Under the pieces are notes generated by a model. It was not told the origin of the DNA. It was given only the letters and a program-made list of their open reading frames with translations, and searched no databases. From positions 1-32,410 of the forward strand of contig NZ_SJJR01000035.1 of the NCBI RefSeq assembly GCF_004331455.1: 32,410 nucleotides of DNA, given 5' to 3'. The position numbers and the translations under genes are program-made. Positions 1 to 6,318 of this stretch are shown here, piece after piece. The first letter of the stretch is position 1, and each line of letters starts with the position of its first letter. Source of the DNA: Micromonospora zingiberis (GTDB lineage: Bacteria > Actinomycetota > Actinomycetes > Mycobacteriales > Micromonosporaceae).

Positions 1-226
1 GACGACATGATGGCGGCCCACCGGAGCCGGTTCGCCGACCAGTTCCGGGACATCGTCGCCGCCCAACGCAGCCAACTCCGCATCCAGTCACCCGCCCTGG
101 ACGACATGATGGCGGCCCACCGGAGCCGGTTCGCCGACCAGTTCCGGGACATCGTCGCCGCCCAACGCAGCCAACTCCGCATCCAGTCACCCGCCCTGGA
201 CGACATGATGGCGGCCCACCGGAGCC
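1..226 (+). repeat. Perfect 99-bp in-frame tandem repeat, 2.3 copies
   Basis: Units at 1-99 and 100-198 are identical base for base. A third begins at 199 with 28 matching bases, lacks 12 bases of the unit (an in-frame loss), matches a few more bases, then diverges. The repeat may continue left of the window. Perfect identity without silent changes points to recent duplication or active homogenisation. Confidence 0.95.
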
Positions 227-618
227 AGTTCCGTGTCATGCTGGGAAGCCTCGCCACTGCGACGACTTACCGTACGGCCCTCACTGGCACAAGTAGCCTT
301 TACGCAAATACGCTCGATATCGTCCTGGAAAATCTCGAACAGGCTGTTGAGCGGGTTGACCAATTGACCCAGTCGGAAATTTCCCTTCTTTCAATCTGGG
401 CAGAGTCGTTGCGTGAACTCGGTGCATGGCTGCGACAGCCCGGTGCCGCCTGGACAGCCGTCGGACTTGTCTGGTTCGTAGTTTCCTACGTCTTTGTAAT
501 GCTCAAGACGGAGAGGCCGGACGTAGCAGACATGCTTGAAGTTCCCTACACCTTACTGTGCAGCATCATCCTAGGGGCAATGGCAAACGCGGCTTACAGC
601 AAGTGGACTAAAGAGTAG
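1..618 (+). CDS. Truncated repeat-containing protein with two C-terminal membrane helices (5' end outside window)
   Basis: I do not recognise the family. The reading frame is open to the left edge, so the true start lies outside the window; internal ATGs at 7 and 10 are inside the repeat and are unlikely starts. Visible protein: two identical 33-residue units beginning DDMMAAHRSR, a partial third unit with a 4-residue in-frame deletion, then a helical stretch rich in Leu, Glu and Gln (DIVLENLEQAVERVDQL) that could form a coiled coil. Two hydrophobic segments follow (around TAVGLVWFVVSYVFVML and PYTLLCSIILGAMANAA), with a short charged tail ending KWTKE. The part after the repeats is clearly lower in GC than its neighbours, with codons such as TTT, AAA and ATA-like choices, suggesting recent acquisition. 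It is probably element cargo. A membrane-acting effector is possible but is only a guess. Confidence is good that it is coding and low for function. Confidence 0.7.
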   Translation, partial: DDMMAAHRSRFADQFRDIVAAQRSQLRIQSPALDDMMAAHRSRFADQFRDIVAAQRSQLRIQSPALDDMMAAHRSQFRVMLGSLATATTYRTALTGTSSLYANTLDIVLENLEQAVERVDQLTQSEISLLSIWAESLRELGAWLRQPGAAWTAVGLVWFVVSYVFVMLKTERPDVADMLEVPYTLLCSIILGAMANAAYSKWTKE

Positions 619-665
619 TCTCACTGTTCGCAACCAATCTTGCTGACCCTAAATCTTTCCGCCTC

Positions 666-1361
666 TCAACCGCTGATCGCATCAATCAGCAACGTGGCCA
701 CTTCGCCCATGTTCGTAATCACTGCATCCGCCCCGGCGGCCCGAAACCGTTCGGCCTTTGCCGACCGGTTCGCGTAGCCAATCGACCGCACTCCGGCAGC
801 ACCCGCCCCGTCGATATCCGAAAGCGAGTCGCCGATCAGCACGCACCGGCCAGCCGTAGTGCCGAGTGCGTTTACGGCTTGCAGGATCGGCGCAGGGTTG
901 GGCTTCATCCGATCCGGGTCGGCGTACGACCGACCGACAATCGGTGACACATACCCGGCGAGCCGATGCGCCACGAGGTACGTGCTCACTGCGACGGCTG
1001 AGTTGTTACTGACCACCGCCACCGGCACTCCGGCTTGCCGGGCAGCCACGATGACTTCCCGCCCGTACGGCGTCGGTTCGGCAGTCTCGACGGCCCGGAT
1101 TTCAGCTGCACAAAGCGCGTCTTCTATGGCCCGCGTGACGCCCTGGTCGCCGACCGCGCCGGTTCGGCGTAGCACTTCAAGCGGGTCTGGCTCGCTGGCA
1201 AGATCAGGCGGCACCTCGACCCTAAGACGCCGCAGTACGTCGACCAGCTCGGCGGCAACCTGCGGTGCGGGGTATCCCGCGAAGATGCTGCATACCGGCC
1301 CGTCGAAGTCGAGTAGCAATGTGTCCACGTCGCCGAGCAGTCGACCGAGGTCGGCGTTCAT
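666..1361 (-). CDS. HAD-superfamily phosphatase (phosphoglycolate phosphatase-like)
   Basis: Haloacid dehalogenase-type hydrolase, expected to remove phosphate from a small metabolite in the cytoplasm; the substrate cannot be read from sequence. All four HAD motifs are present. Motif I is LLLDFDGPV, with nucleophile Asp18 and acid/base Asp20. Motif II is VVSNNS, motif III is the Lys of RMKPNP, and motif IV is IGDSLSDIDGA. A helical cap between motifs I and II fits the beta-phosphoglucomutase/phosphoglycolate phosphatase type. The chosen ATG at 1361 (231 aa) overlaps the stop of the upstream GntR gene as ATGA, implying translational coupling. A longer frame from 1406 would overlap GntR by 49 bp and adds residues outside the HAD fold. 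GntR-HAD pairs recur in actinomycete integrative elements, so the two probably act in one regulatory unit. Confidence 0.85.
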   Translation of the reverse strand: MNADLGRLLGDVDTLLLDFDGPVCSIFAGYPAPQVAAELVDVLRRLRVEVPPDLASEPDPLEVLRRTGAVGDQGVTRAIEDALCAAEIRAVETAEPTPYGREVIVAARQAGVPVAVVSNNSAVAVSTYLVAHRLAGYVSPIVGRSYADPDRMKPNPAPILQAVNALGTTAGRCVLIGDSLSDIDGAGAAGVRSIGYANRSAKAERFRAAGADAVITNMGEVATLLIDAISG

Positions 1362-2224
1362 GCGTCGTACCGGTAAGCGATGGTCGACCACACCGAGTCG
1401 AACCATTGGCGGGACGCCTCTACGAACTGCGTACCGTGTGAGGTGTCGTCATCGGTTACGGCGTAGTGGAACAGCGGCACATCCTTGCCCATCAGGTCAT
1501 AGATAGCCATCGGCTCACCCTTGATCGATACGGTGCGTTCGGTAACTGGGTAGAAGCCGTAAAAGACTTCTTCGCTGTTGAGAATGTAGAGCTTGAACAG
1601 CGGGGACGCTCGGTGCATCCGCACCTCAACGGTGGTCGACCGGATCAAGCCGAGGTCGCCTAGCTCGGTGACCTGATCGATTATGCCGTCTGCTGCTCGG
1701 CGGGTGATTCGCTCGGCGCGCTCGCGTACCGCTGGATCGTCGGATTGTGTCTCGGCCCGTGCGGGCAGTGCCATGGGTGCGGTCATGTCGGAGATCAGGA
1801 CGCGCACGGCGATCGTCTCGGGCGCGAGTCGACCGACGCGCACCTTGTCGAGGGTCTCGGCGAGCGCGTCGCGCAGCGTCTCACCGGAGAATCCCGCGAA
1901 GTCGATGGTGACGTGGGGTCGCTCGAACGCAGCTTCGATGTGGGGGCGCAGCTCGACGGCTCGCTGTGTCTGCGCTCGGACGAACGCGCCGCTTCCCTGC
2001 CGAGAGACGATCAGCCGCTCGGTCCGGAGTAGGTCCAGGGCTCGCTTGACCGTCTCTCGGGCTACGCCGTAGCGGGTGGCTAGCTCGGGTTGCGACGGTA
2101 GCTTGTCGCCCGGTGCGAGTCGGCGCGTGAGGATGGCCGCTCGCAGCTTGTTCGCGATCTGCTGAGACGCCTGTTTCGGGTCGTCGGGATCTAGCTGGCC
2201 GAGGAAGTCAAGGTTCTCGCTCAC
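1358..2224 (-). CDS. GntR-family transcriptional regulator (KorSA-like element repressor candidate)
   Basis: A 288-aa protein with an N-terminal winged helix-turn-helix (residues about 17-84) typical of GntR: LAPGDKLPSQPELATRYGV, then RETVKRALDLLRTERL and the wing RQGSGAFVRA. The C-terminal part does not show an obvious UTRA or FadR-type ligand domain that I can recognise. KorSA, the repressor of pSAM2 transfer and replication, belongs to the GntR family, and this gene sits beside the conjugation operon and transcribes away from it, so a master-repressor role is inferred. The GTG at 2224 has no Shine-Dalgarno. A -10-like TAGGCT lies 6 nt upstream on the minus strand, so the mRNA may be leaderless. 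One of three CTAGCC-type operators (2240-2252) falls between the presumed -10 and -35, which suggests autorepression. It is coupled by ATGA overlap to the HAD gene. Confidence 0.85.
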   Translation of the reverse strand: MSENLDFLGQLDPDDPKQASQQIANKLRAAILTRRLAPGDKLPSQPELATRYGVARETVKRALDLLRTERLIVSRQGSGAFVRAQTQRAVELRPHIEAAFERPHVTIDFAGFSGETLRDALAETLDKVRVGRLAPETIAVRVLISDMTAPMALPARAETQSDDPAVRERAERITRRAADGIIDQVTELGDLGLIRSTTVEVRMHRASPLFKLYILNSEEVFYGFYPVTERTVSIKGEPMAIYDLMGKDVPLFHYAVTDDDTSHGTQFVEASRQWFDSVWSTIAYRYDA

Positions 2225-2230
2225 CAGGTC

Positions 2231-2236
2231 AGCCTA
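2231..2236 (-). promoter_or_regulatory. Candidate -10 element for a leaderless GntR transcript
   Basis: TAGGCT on the minus strand ends 6 nt before the GTG start at 2224, placing the likely transcription start at or next to the start codon. An operator lies directly upstream. Confidence 0.35.
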
Positions 2237-2239
2237 GCT

Positions 2240-2331
2240 CTGACTAGCCAAGCACGGAAAGTTCGTCGCATGGCCTTGACCTGACTAGCCAAGGCGGCTT
2301 AAGTTCATTTCGTCGAACCTGGCTAGCCAGG
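2240..2331. promoter_or_regulatory. Three-site operator region for the GntR regulator
   Basis: Two identical CTGACTAGCCAAG sites (2240-2252, 2281-2293) and a perfect palindrome CCTGGCTAGCCAGG (2318-2331) share a GCTAGC/ACTAGC core and are spaced about 41 and 38 bp centre to centre, near four helical turns. They lie between the divergent GntR gene and the conjugation operon. Spaced palindromic sites beside a GntR gene are what an autoregulated repressor would use; binding itself is inferred. Confidence 0.6.
2276..2305 (+). promoter_or_regulatory. Candidate promoter of the conjugation operon
   Basis: A TTGACC -35 (2276-2281) and TAAGTT -10 (2300-2305) with an 18-bp spacer face the small-gene operon. 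The operator at 2281-2293 sits in the spacer and the palindrome at 2318-2331 just past the expected start point, so a bound repressor would block initiation. Confidence 0.4.
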
Positions 2332-2650
2332 AAAGGCAAGCCGGTTGGTTGCTGCGTCGGCGTTGCGGCTTTGGCTGTGGCGTTCGCGAACGGGCCGCCG
2401 TGTGGTCGTTCGTTGACATCGCCCATAGCAGAGACGCCGCGTTTGATCTGGTCTGCGGTATTCCCGCCTTGATCCACATGGTGGCCGACCCCGGTAGATC
2501 CCGGGCGAGCGGGCCGAGTGGACCGGTCTTGGCGCGCGGTACGTCTTCTGCCTCTCTGCACTCACCCCGGGGTGGGGGTTCGCGCTGCTCTGGCACGCGG
2601 CCTCACCCCGGGCTCCCCGTTCTGATTCCCCGCTGTGGAGGTGAGCCGTC
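2332..2650. other. Non-coding leader between operators and first operon gene
   Basis: About 320 bp with no convincing gene; overlapping short frames on both strands lack ribosome sites and family features. It contains two direct copies of CTCACCCCGGG (near 2561 and 2603) and, at its end, a GGAGGTGAG ribosome site for the gene at 2651. If the operator-flanked promoter is used, this is a long 5' leader. Confidence 0.5.
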
Positions 2651-2818
2651 ATGACCGTGAGCGTCTTCGCTGCTGTCCGTGTGACCACCAAGAGCAACGT
2701 CACCTGGAAGACCTGCGACCGCTGCGGCGGCCTCGCCCCGCTCGCTGCCGATGAGCGTCACTGCCGGGCGTGCCCGCCGGTGCGTTCTCGCCGTTCTGGA
2801 AGGAACCGAACCCAGTGA
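2651..2818 (+). CDS. Small zinc-ribbon protein (55 aa), first gene of the conjugation operon
   Basis: A 55-residue protein. It has two CxxC pairs: Cys22-Asp-Arg-Cys25 and Cys38-Arg-Ala-Cys41, spaced as in a zinc ribbon, followed by a basic tail (RSRRSGRNRTQ). The start ATG has a strong GGAGGTGAG ribosome site. The stop overlaps the next ATG as TGATG, so translation is coupled. Short zinc-ribbon proteins are frequent just ahead of Spd-type genes in actinomycete elements. A nucleic-acid or regulatory role is plausible, but no specific function can be assigned. Confidence 0.75.
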   Translation: MTVSVFAAVRVTTKSNVTWKTCDRCGGLAPLAADERHCRACPPVRSRRSGRNRTQ

Positions 2819-3057
2819 TGACCCACCGCGCCACCGCCGGGCCGACCGCCGCCGACCTGGCCGCGATCGACACCGAGTGGCCGCTGATCGCCGCCGAACT
2901 GGACGTGCTCGACGCGGAGATCAGCCTGATCTACGCCGAGGATCACGGCGGGCCGACCGCCTTGGACTGGCGCAGGCTGCGCCGGGCCGAGTCCCGCGTC
3001 ACGCGGGCCGCCGCCGAGGTGGCCACCCGCACCACCGGCCCGGACCGCGCGGCCTGA
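2818..3057 (+). CDS. DUF6284-like small protein (79 aa)
   Basis: A 79-aa acidic-to-neutral helical protein starting MTHRATAGPT. The pattern IDTEWPLIAAELDVLDAEI followed by an Arg-rich helix (RRLRRAESRV) resembles the DUF6284 family common in Micromonospora and Streptomyces integrative elements; this is recognition from memory, not a search. The start at 2818 is chosen because it overlaps the previous stop (TGATG), and its own stop overlaps the next ATG in the same way, giving a coupled chain. Two predicted helices could form a helical hairpin. Function is unknown for the family. Confidence 0.75.
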   Translation: MTHRATAGPTAADLAAIDTEWPLIAAELDVLDAEISLIYAEDHGGPTALDWRRLRRAESRVTRAAAEVATRTTGPDRAA

Positions 3058-3431
3058 TGTCCCGCATCCGTGCCGCGTTCCACGACCCGGAGGGGACCCG
3101 CTACGGGATCCCGACGTTCTGGTGGAAGGGTGCCCCGCCGGGCTACGCCACCCGCCGTCAACTGCGCGCCGCTGGTCTGCGGCCCGGTGGTCAGCCGGTG
3201 GCCGCGCAGATCCTCTGGCGCGGCGTCGGCGGTACCCGCACGGCCTACCTGTACCGGGTGGAGCTGGCTAGGCCGAAGCGCATCGCCACCCCCGCCCAAC
3301 GCCGCGCGATCGACGCCGCTCTGACGGCCCGTCGTACCTGCCGTGTCTGCGGTGTGGTCCGGCCCTACTGCATTCCGCGCTCGCTCGGTGAGTGCGTTGA
3401 CTGTGCCTATCCCGAAGGAGTAGCCCCGTGA
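3057..3431 (+). CDS. RRQRL-motif-type zinc-binding protein (124 aa)
   Basis: A 124-aa protein with the N-terminal FHDPEGTRYGIPTFWWKGAP stretch, the motif TRRQLRAAGLRPGGQ (a variant of the RRQRL signature) and a C-terminal four-cysteine cluster: CRVCG, then CIP...GECVDC. This layout matches the NCBI-named RRQRL motif-containing zinc-binding proteins found in Streptomyces and Micromonospora elements. The start at 3057 overlaps the preceding stop (TGATG); a longer frame begins upstream but lies inside the two previous genes. The stop overlaps the next GTG. A structural zinc site with a DNA- or RNA-related role is likely, but the biochemical function is not established. Confidence 0.8.
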   Translation: MSRIRAAFHDPEGTRYGIPTFWWKGAPPGYATRRQLRAAGLRPGGQPVAAQILWRGVGGTRTAYLYRVELARPKRIATPAQRRAIDAALTARRTCRVCGVVRPYCIPRSLGECVDCAYPEGVAP

Positions 3432-3769
3432 GCAGCCGTAAGAGTCGCCGTGCCGTGCTGGCCGAGTTGCTGTTGCTGGCCGACCCGAAGCACTTCCAGA
3501 CCAACACCGATGGTGTGTCGCTGGCGTTCGACTTCGACAGCATCGCCGACCTGCGGTCGTGGCTGCACCTGGCCGGACTCACCGACCCGGACATGCTGAC
3601 CGCCGAGCGCACCGGCACCACCGACGACGGCCGCCCCTACCGGACGATGTACGCCTATCCGACTTGGCACGGGTGGGAGATCTACGCCTACGCCAAGGAG
3701 TACACCAGCGGGCCGGCTCTCGCCCCGGCCACCGTCGACCGGCTCTCCGCGCTGGCGGTGGAGGGATGA
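3428..3769 (+). CDS. Hypothetical protein of the conjugation operon (113 aa)
   Basis: I do not recognise a family. The 113-aa product starts with a basic helix (MSSRKSRRAVLAELLLLAD) and continues with a mixed alpha/beta region containing FDFDSIADLRSWL and an aromatic-rich strand pair (MYAYPTWHGWEIYAYAKEY), without membrane segments or cysteine clusters. The GTG start overlaps the previous stop as GTGA and is preceded by AAGGAG. Its stop overlaps the next ATG. Position and coupling make it a true gene of the transfer operon. The pattern near DFDSIADLRSWLHLAGL suggests a small cytoplasmic globular domain. Confidence 0.75.
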   Translation: MSSRKSRRAVLAELLLLADPKHFQTNTDGVSLAFDFDSIADLRSWLHLAGLTDPDMLTAERTGTTDDGRPYRTMYAYPTWHGWEIYAYAKEYTSGPALAPATVDRLSALAVEG

Positions 3770-4593
3770 GCGGCCGCACGTTCACTCACCCGTCCGTGCT
3801 GTCCGCGTACCCGAAGCCGGTGGACGAACTGGTGCCCGCCGCGCGGGACCTGGCCGACCGGCTCGGCACGGTTCCGTCCCGCAACCGGATCAAGAAGGAA
3901 CTGCGGGTGGGCGGGCCGAAGGCCGACGCCATCTTGGCCGAGCTGACCCGCACCCCCGACGTACCCCCGACGCTCGACATCGACCCCACGCCCGAACCCA
4001 CCCCACCCCCGGCGGATCCGGCGGTCCCGGATGAGTCCACCCCGACCGACCCGGCCACCCCCGCCCCGGTGGCGGACTCGCCGCCGCCCGCCGACACCAT
4101 CGCGCCGCCGGTGGAGGCGCAGCCCGTACCCGTCGTAGACCCGGGCACCAACATCACGTCCCGGCCCGCCCGTCGCGCTGTGGTGTGGCCGGTGGTGCTG
4201 CTGGCGCTGCCCGCGTTCGTCGCCATCTGGTCCGGGTGGGTCGGACTCGGTGAACTCACCGGGTTCGGGGTGGTTCACCCCCTGCCGGGGATCTGGGACA
4301 GCTTCTCCATCAACTCCGCGATCACCCTTCCGATCGGTGTGGAGACGTACGGCGCGTACGCCCTGTACGTGTGGCTGTCCGGCCGCGTCCCGGACCGGGC
4401 GCTGCGGTTCGCCAAGTGGTCTGCGATCGCCTCACTTCTGGTCGGCGCGCTCGGCCAGGTGGCCTATCACCTCCTGGAAGCGGCCGGAGTCACCTCGGCC
4501 CCGTGGTGGATCACCACCGCCGTGGCGTGCCTGCCGGTCGCCGTCCTCGGCATGGGCGCTGCCCTGGCGCACCTCGTCCGCGAGGACCACTGA
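3766..4593 (+). CDS. Spd-like membrane protein with N-terminal HTH-like region and Pro-rich linker (275 aa)
   Basis: Probable spread protein, helping plasmid movement between hyphal compartments, inferred from position and architecture. Residues about 15-65 form a compact helical region (VPSRNRIKKELRVGGPKADA) resembling a helix-turn-helix. Residues about 68-130 are a Pro/Asp/Thr linker (PTPEPTPPPADP). The C-terminal half has about four membrane segments: VVWPVVLLALPAFVAIW, TLPIGVETYGAYALYVW, AIASLLVGALGQVAYHLL and ITTAVACLPVAVLGMGAAL. The membrane part resembles DUF2637-type proteins of actinomycete elements, though I am not certain of the family. The ATG overlaps the previous stop as ATGA, and the stop overlaps the next start as TGATG. 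Upstream in-frame extension would run through the 3428-3769 gene and is rejected. Confidence 0.75.
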   Translation: MSGRTFTHPSVLSAYPKPVDELVPAARDLADRLGTVPSRNRIKKELRVGGPKADAILAELTRTPDVPPTLDIDPTPEPTPPPADPAVPDESTPTDPATPAPVADSPPPADTIAPPVEAQPVPVVDPGTNITSRPARRAVVWPVVLLALPAFVAIWSGWVGLGELTGFGVVHPLPGIWDSFSINSAITLPIGVETYGAYALYVWLSGRVPDRALRFAKWSAIASLLVGALGQVAYHLLEAAGVTSAPWWITTAVACLPVAVLGMGAALAHLVREDH

Positions 4594-4784
4594 TGGGCAA
4601 GCGCAAGGCGACCGGGCAGGACCTGGTGAACATCGTTGCCGAGTGGGCCGTGACCCAAACCCACCGCGACGACACCACCCGCGCCGCCTGGCGCAGTCTG
4701 CCGCCGCACGTGCAAGGGCAGATCCACGGATGGGCCGCCGACGAGCGGCAGCGACGCGCAGACGGCACCACGATCACCGACTGA
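4593..4784 (+). CDS. Small hypothetical protein (63 aa)
   Basis: A 63-aa charged, helical protein starting MGKRKATGQDLVNIVAEWAV and ending RADGTTITD, without cysteines or membrane segments. The ATG overlaps the upstream stop (TGATG). It is the last gene of the overlapping chain that begins at 2651; a hairpin follows directly. Family not recognised. Confidence 0.65.
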   Translation: MGKRKATGQDLVNIVAEWAVTQTHRDDTTRAAWRSLPPHVQGQIHGWAADERQRRADGTTITD

Positions 4785-4790
4785 TTTCGC

Positions 4791-4837
4791 CCGGCGGCAC
4801 AGCCCCACGGCCTCAGAAACCAGTGCTGTGCCGCCGG
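4791..4837 (+). repeat. Intra-operon hairpin, copy 1 (13-bp arms)
   Basis: CCGGCGGCACAGC (4791-4803) pairs perfectly with GCTGTGCCGCCGG (4825-4837) around a 21-nt loop. The identical arms recur at 5612-5656 and a variant at 6319-6359. No U-tract follows, so mRNA processing or stabilisation, or attenuation, is as likely as termination. Confidence 0.8.
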
Positions 4838-4883
4838 TCCTCATCCCCGTTCAGCCCTCACGGACCTTTGGGAGAGAACCTTC

Positions 4884-5315
4884 ATGTTCGCAGATCCGAC
4901 CGGTGCGGGCGCTGTCGCGTTCGCGGCCGTGTTCGCCGCTCTCTATGCCGCGCATCAGGTGGCGGATCACTGGGTGCAGACGCAGCGGCAGGCCGACTGC
5001 AAGAGCGAGCCCGGATGGCCGGGCCGCCTCGCCTGCGCCGCCCACGTCGCCTCCTACACCCTCACCGCCGCCGTCGCCCTGGCCACCCTGATCCTCGCCA
5101 CCGGCCTGCGCCTGGACCCGTGGGGCGTCGGGGTCGGGTTGACCGTGTCGGCGGTGTCGCACTACATCGCCGATCGGCGCACCCCGTTGCGTCGCCTTGC
5201 CGAACTGCTGGGCAAGGACCCGCACTGGCTGACCCGAGGTGGCGGCATGTACGCCCTGGACCAGTCCTGGCACACCGGCTTCCTGTTCATCGCGGCCCTG
5301 TTCTGCGCGGCCTGA
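4884..5315 (+). CDS. DUF3307-family membrane protein (143 aa)
   Basis: A 143-aa membrane protein with three to four hydrophobic segments (GAGAVAFAAVFAALYAAHQV, LTAAVALATLILATGL, GVGVGLTVSAVSHYIADR, HTGFLFIAALFCAA). The AHQVADHWVQTQRQADCK stretch and the SHYIADRRTPL and LDQSWH motifs are typical of DUF3307 proteins found in actinomycete plasmids and integrative elements. The conserved His and Asp residues could form a metal or catalytic site at the membrane, which is inference. The ATG has a GGGAGAG ribosome site. It lies between two hairpins, and its position after the Spd-like gene suggests a role in transfer or spread. Confidence 0.8.
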   Translation: MFADPTGAGAVAFAAVFAALYAAHQVADHWVQTQRQADCKSEPGWPGRLACAAHVASYTLTAAVALATLILATGLRLDPWGVGVGLTVSAVSHYIADRRTPLRRLAELLGKDPHWLTRGGGMYALDQSWHTGFLFIAALFCAA

Positions 5316-5374
5316 CCACTCCCATCGGGCACCCCCACACCCGCCGTGGTGGGTGCCCGTGTGGGAGCGGTCAG
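5312..5374 (+). repeat. Long imperfect hairpin after the DUF3307 gene
   Basis: Three stacked arms pair: CTGACC (5312-5317) with GGTCAG (5369-5374), CTCCCA (5319-5324) with TGGGAG (5362-5367), and GGGCACCC (5327-5334) with GGGTGCCC (5351-5358). The stem overlaps the stop codon of the DUF3307 gene. A terminator or processing signal is possible; no U-tract is seen. Confidence 0.65.
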
Positions 5375-5410
5375 ACCCGCTGACCGCCGCCACTGGGAAG
5401 GGAGCCCCGC

Positions 5411-5596
5411 GTGGGCCGCAAGTTCCTGTTCAGCGAAGACGCCAACGGCCGGTCCCGTGAGATCAAGGTCGACCCCAAGCACATCGACCGGCAGATCCGC
5501 GACGAGCGGGCCGCCGGTCGCACCCCGACCGTGCTCGACGAGGACGAGCGCATCCGCTTCGGGCGACTCTCCCAGCAGCACAAGGGCCGCCGCTGA
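5411..5596 (+). CDS. Small charged hypothetical protein (61 aa)
   Basis: A 61-aa soluble, highly charged protein (MGRKFLFSEDANGRSREIKV...RLSQQHKGRR). The GTG start is preceded by GAAGGGAG. It has no cysteines or membrane segments, and I do not recognise a family. It is flanked on each side by hairpins, like the other small genes in this stretch, and has the same GC-rich codon use as its neighbours. Confidence 0.6.
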   Translation: MGRKFLFSEDANGRSREIKVDPKHIDRQIRDERAAGRTPTVLDEDERIRFGRLSQQHKGRR

Positions 5597-5611
5597 CCAC
5601 CACCGTTTCAC

Positions 5612-5656
5612 CCGGCGGCACAGCACCTGGCCTAGGAAACCTCGCTGTGCCGCCGG
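5612..5656 (+). repeat. Intra-operon hairpin, copy 2 (arms identical to copy 1)
   Basis: The same 13-bp arms as copy 1 at 5612-5624 and 5644-5656. Flanks and loop are also related (TTTC before it, GGCCT..GAAACC in the loop, a TCC..ATCCCCG tail after it), so about 60 bp has been duplicated between genes while the loop drifted. Confidence 0.85.
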
Positions 5657-5697
5657 TCCATCCCCGCAACCCGAAGGGCATTGGGAGGACCACCAGT

Positions 5698-5844
5698 ATG
5701 CACATCTCCGACCCGCAGTATCGGGAACAGCACGACCGGCGCGTGACCCGCAACCGTGACGCTCGCCTGGCGCAGATGGCCGAAGCGCAGCGGCAGGCCG
5801 ACGACCGCAACCGCGCCAACGCCGACCGGCAGGCCACCCGGTGA
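5698..5844 (+). CDS. Very small charged protein (48 aa)
   Basis: A 48-aa protein rich in Arg, Gln, Asp and Ala (MHISDPQYREQHDRRVTRNR...NADRQATR), probably one long amphipathic helix. The ATG has a good TTGGGAGG ribosome site, and the stop overlaps the following GTG (GTGA), which supports it as a real, coupled gene. Function unknown. Confidence 0.55.
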   Translation: MHISDPQYREQHDRRVTRNRDARLAQMAEAQRQADDRNRANADRQATR

Positions 5845-6029
5845 GCGCGAAGCGGTTCACCGCCGCCTACCAGCAGTGGCAAGACGCCGAAGCCGTCGCC
5901 GCCGCCACCGGCAGATCCGCCGACCGGACCGCCGCCGAGCAGCAGCGCCAAGCCCTGCGCAACAGCCCGGAAGTTCACCGCGCCAGGCAGCAGCTCAACG
6001 GCCGGGCCGCGCCGCGCGACAGCCGCTAA
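5841..6029 (+). CDS. Small helical protein (62 aa)
   Basis: A 62-aa protein (MSAKRFTAAYQQWQDAEAVA...GRAAPRDSR) rich in Ala, Gln and Arg and predicted to be helical. The GTG start overlaps the stop of the 48-aa gene as GTGA, so the pair is probably translated together. No recognisable domain. Confidence 0.55.
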   Translation: MSAKRFTAAYQQWQDAEAVAAATGRSADRTAAEQQRQALRNSPEVHRARQQLNGRAAPRDSR

Positions 6030-6060
6030 CCCCCCGCCCGCAACGTCTGACCGCTTCTGT

Positions 6061-6086
6061 CGCCACCGGCCCATTGCCCGGTGGCG
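6061..6086 (+). repeat. Intra-operon hairpin with different arms
   Basis: CGCCACCGG (6061-6069) pairs with CCGGTGGCG (6078-6086) around an 8-nt loop, in the gap between the 62-aa and 55-aa genes. The arms are unrelated to the 13-bp set but its location between genes is the same. Confidence 0.7.
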
Positions 6087-6133
6087 GTGGTGGCCGCCAG
6101 AGCGTCTGGACGGCCGGAAGGGAGCACCCCCTG

Positions 6134-6301
6134 ATGGGCAAGAGCAAGGACGAGCGGCGTGCCGCGATCCGGGAGCACAAGGACGCCCGCGCCGAGTTGG
6201 CGCGGGTCAGCAGCAAGACCCGGGACGTGACGCCGGAGTACCTGGCCGCGAACCGCCGCGTGCTCGACGCCGAGAAGAACCTCCCCTGGTGGCGTCGCTG
6301 A
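6134..6301 (+). CDS. Small charged protein (55 aa)
   Basis: A 55-aa protein (MGKSKDERRAAIREHKDARA...NLPWWRR) with a highly charged N-terminal helix and a Trp-Trp-Arg-Arg end. The ATG is preceded by GAAGGGAG. It lies directly upstream of the DNA translocase gene with one hairpin between. No domain is recognised; it is probably part of the transfer operon. Confidence 0.6.
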   Translation: MGKSKDERRAAIREHKDARAELARVSSKTRDVTPEYLAANRRVLDAEKNLPWWRR

Positions 6302-6318
6302 CCTAACCCATCCCTGTC

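Noticed and set aside
1..226. CRISPR or non-coding repeat at the left edge
   Set aside because: The 99-bp units are contiguous, in frame and encode protein.
1..2650. Second attachment site (copy of the tRNA-Arg 3' end) inside the window
   Set aside because: I looked for GGATTCGAACCTGC-like sequence in the left part and found none, so the left boundary must lie outside the window.
2244..2703. Small minus- and plus-strand genes between the GntR gene and the operon
   Set aside because: Several mutually overlapping frames without ribosome sites or family features; the region is better read as operator and leader.
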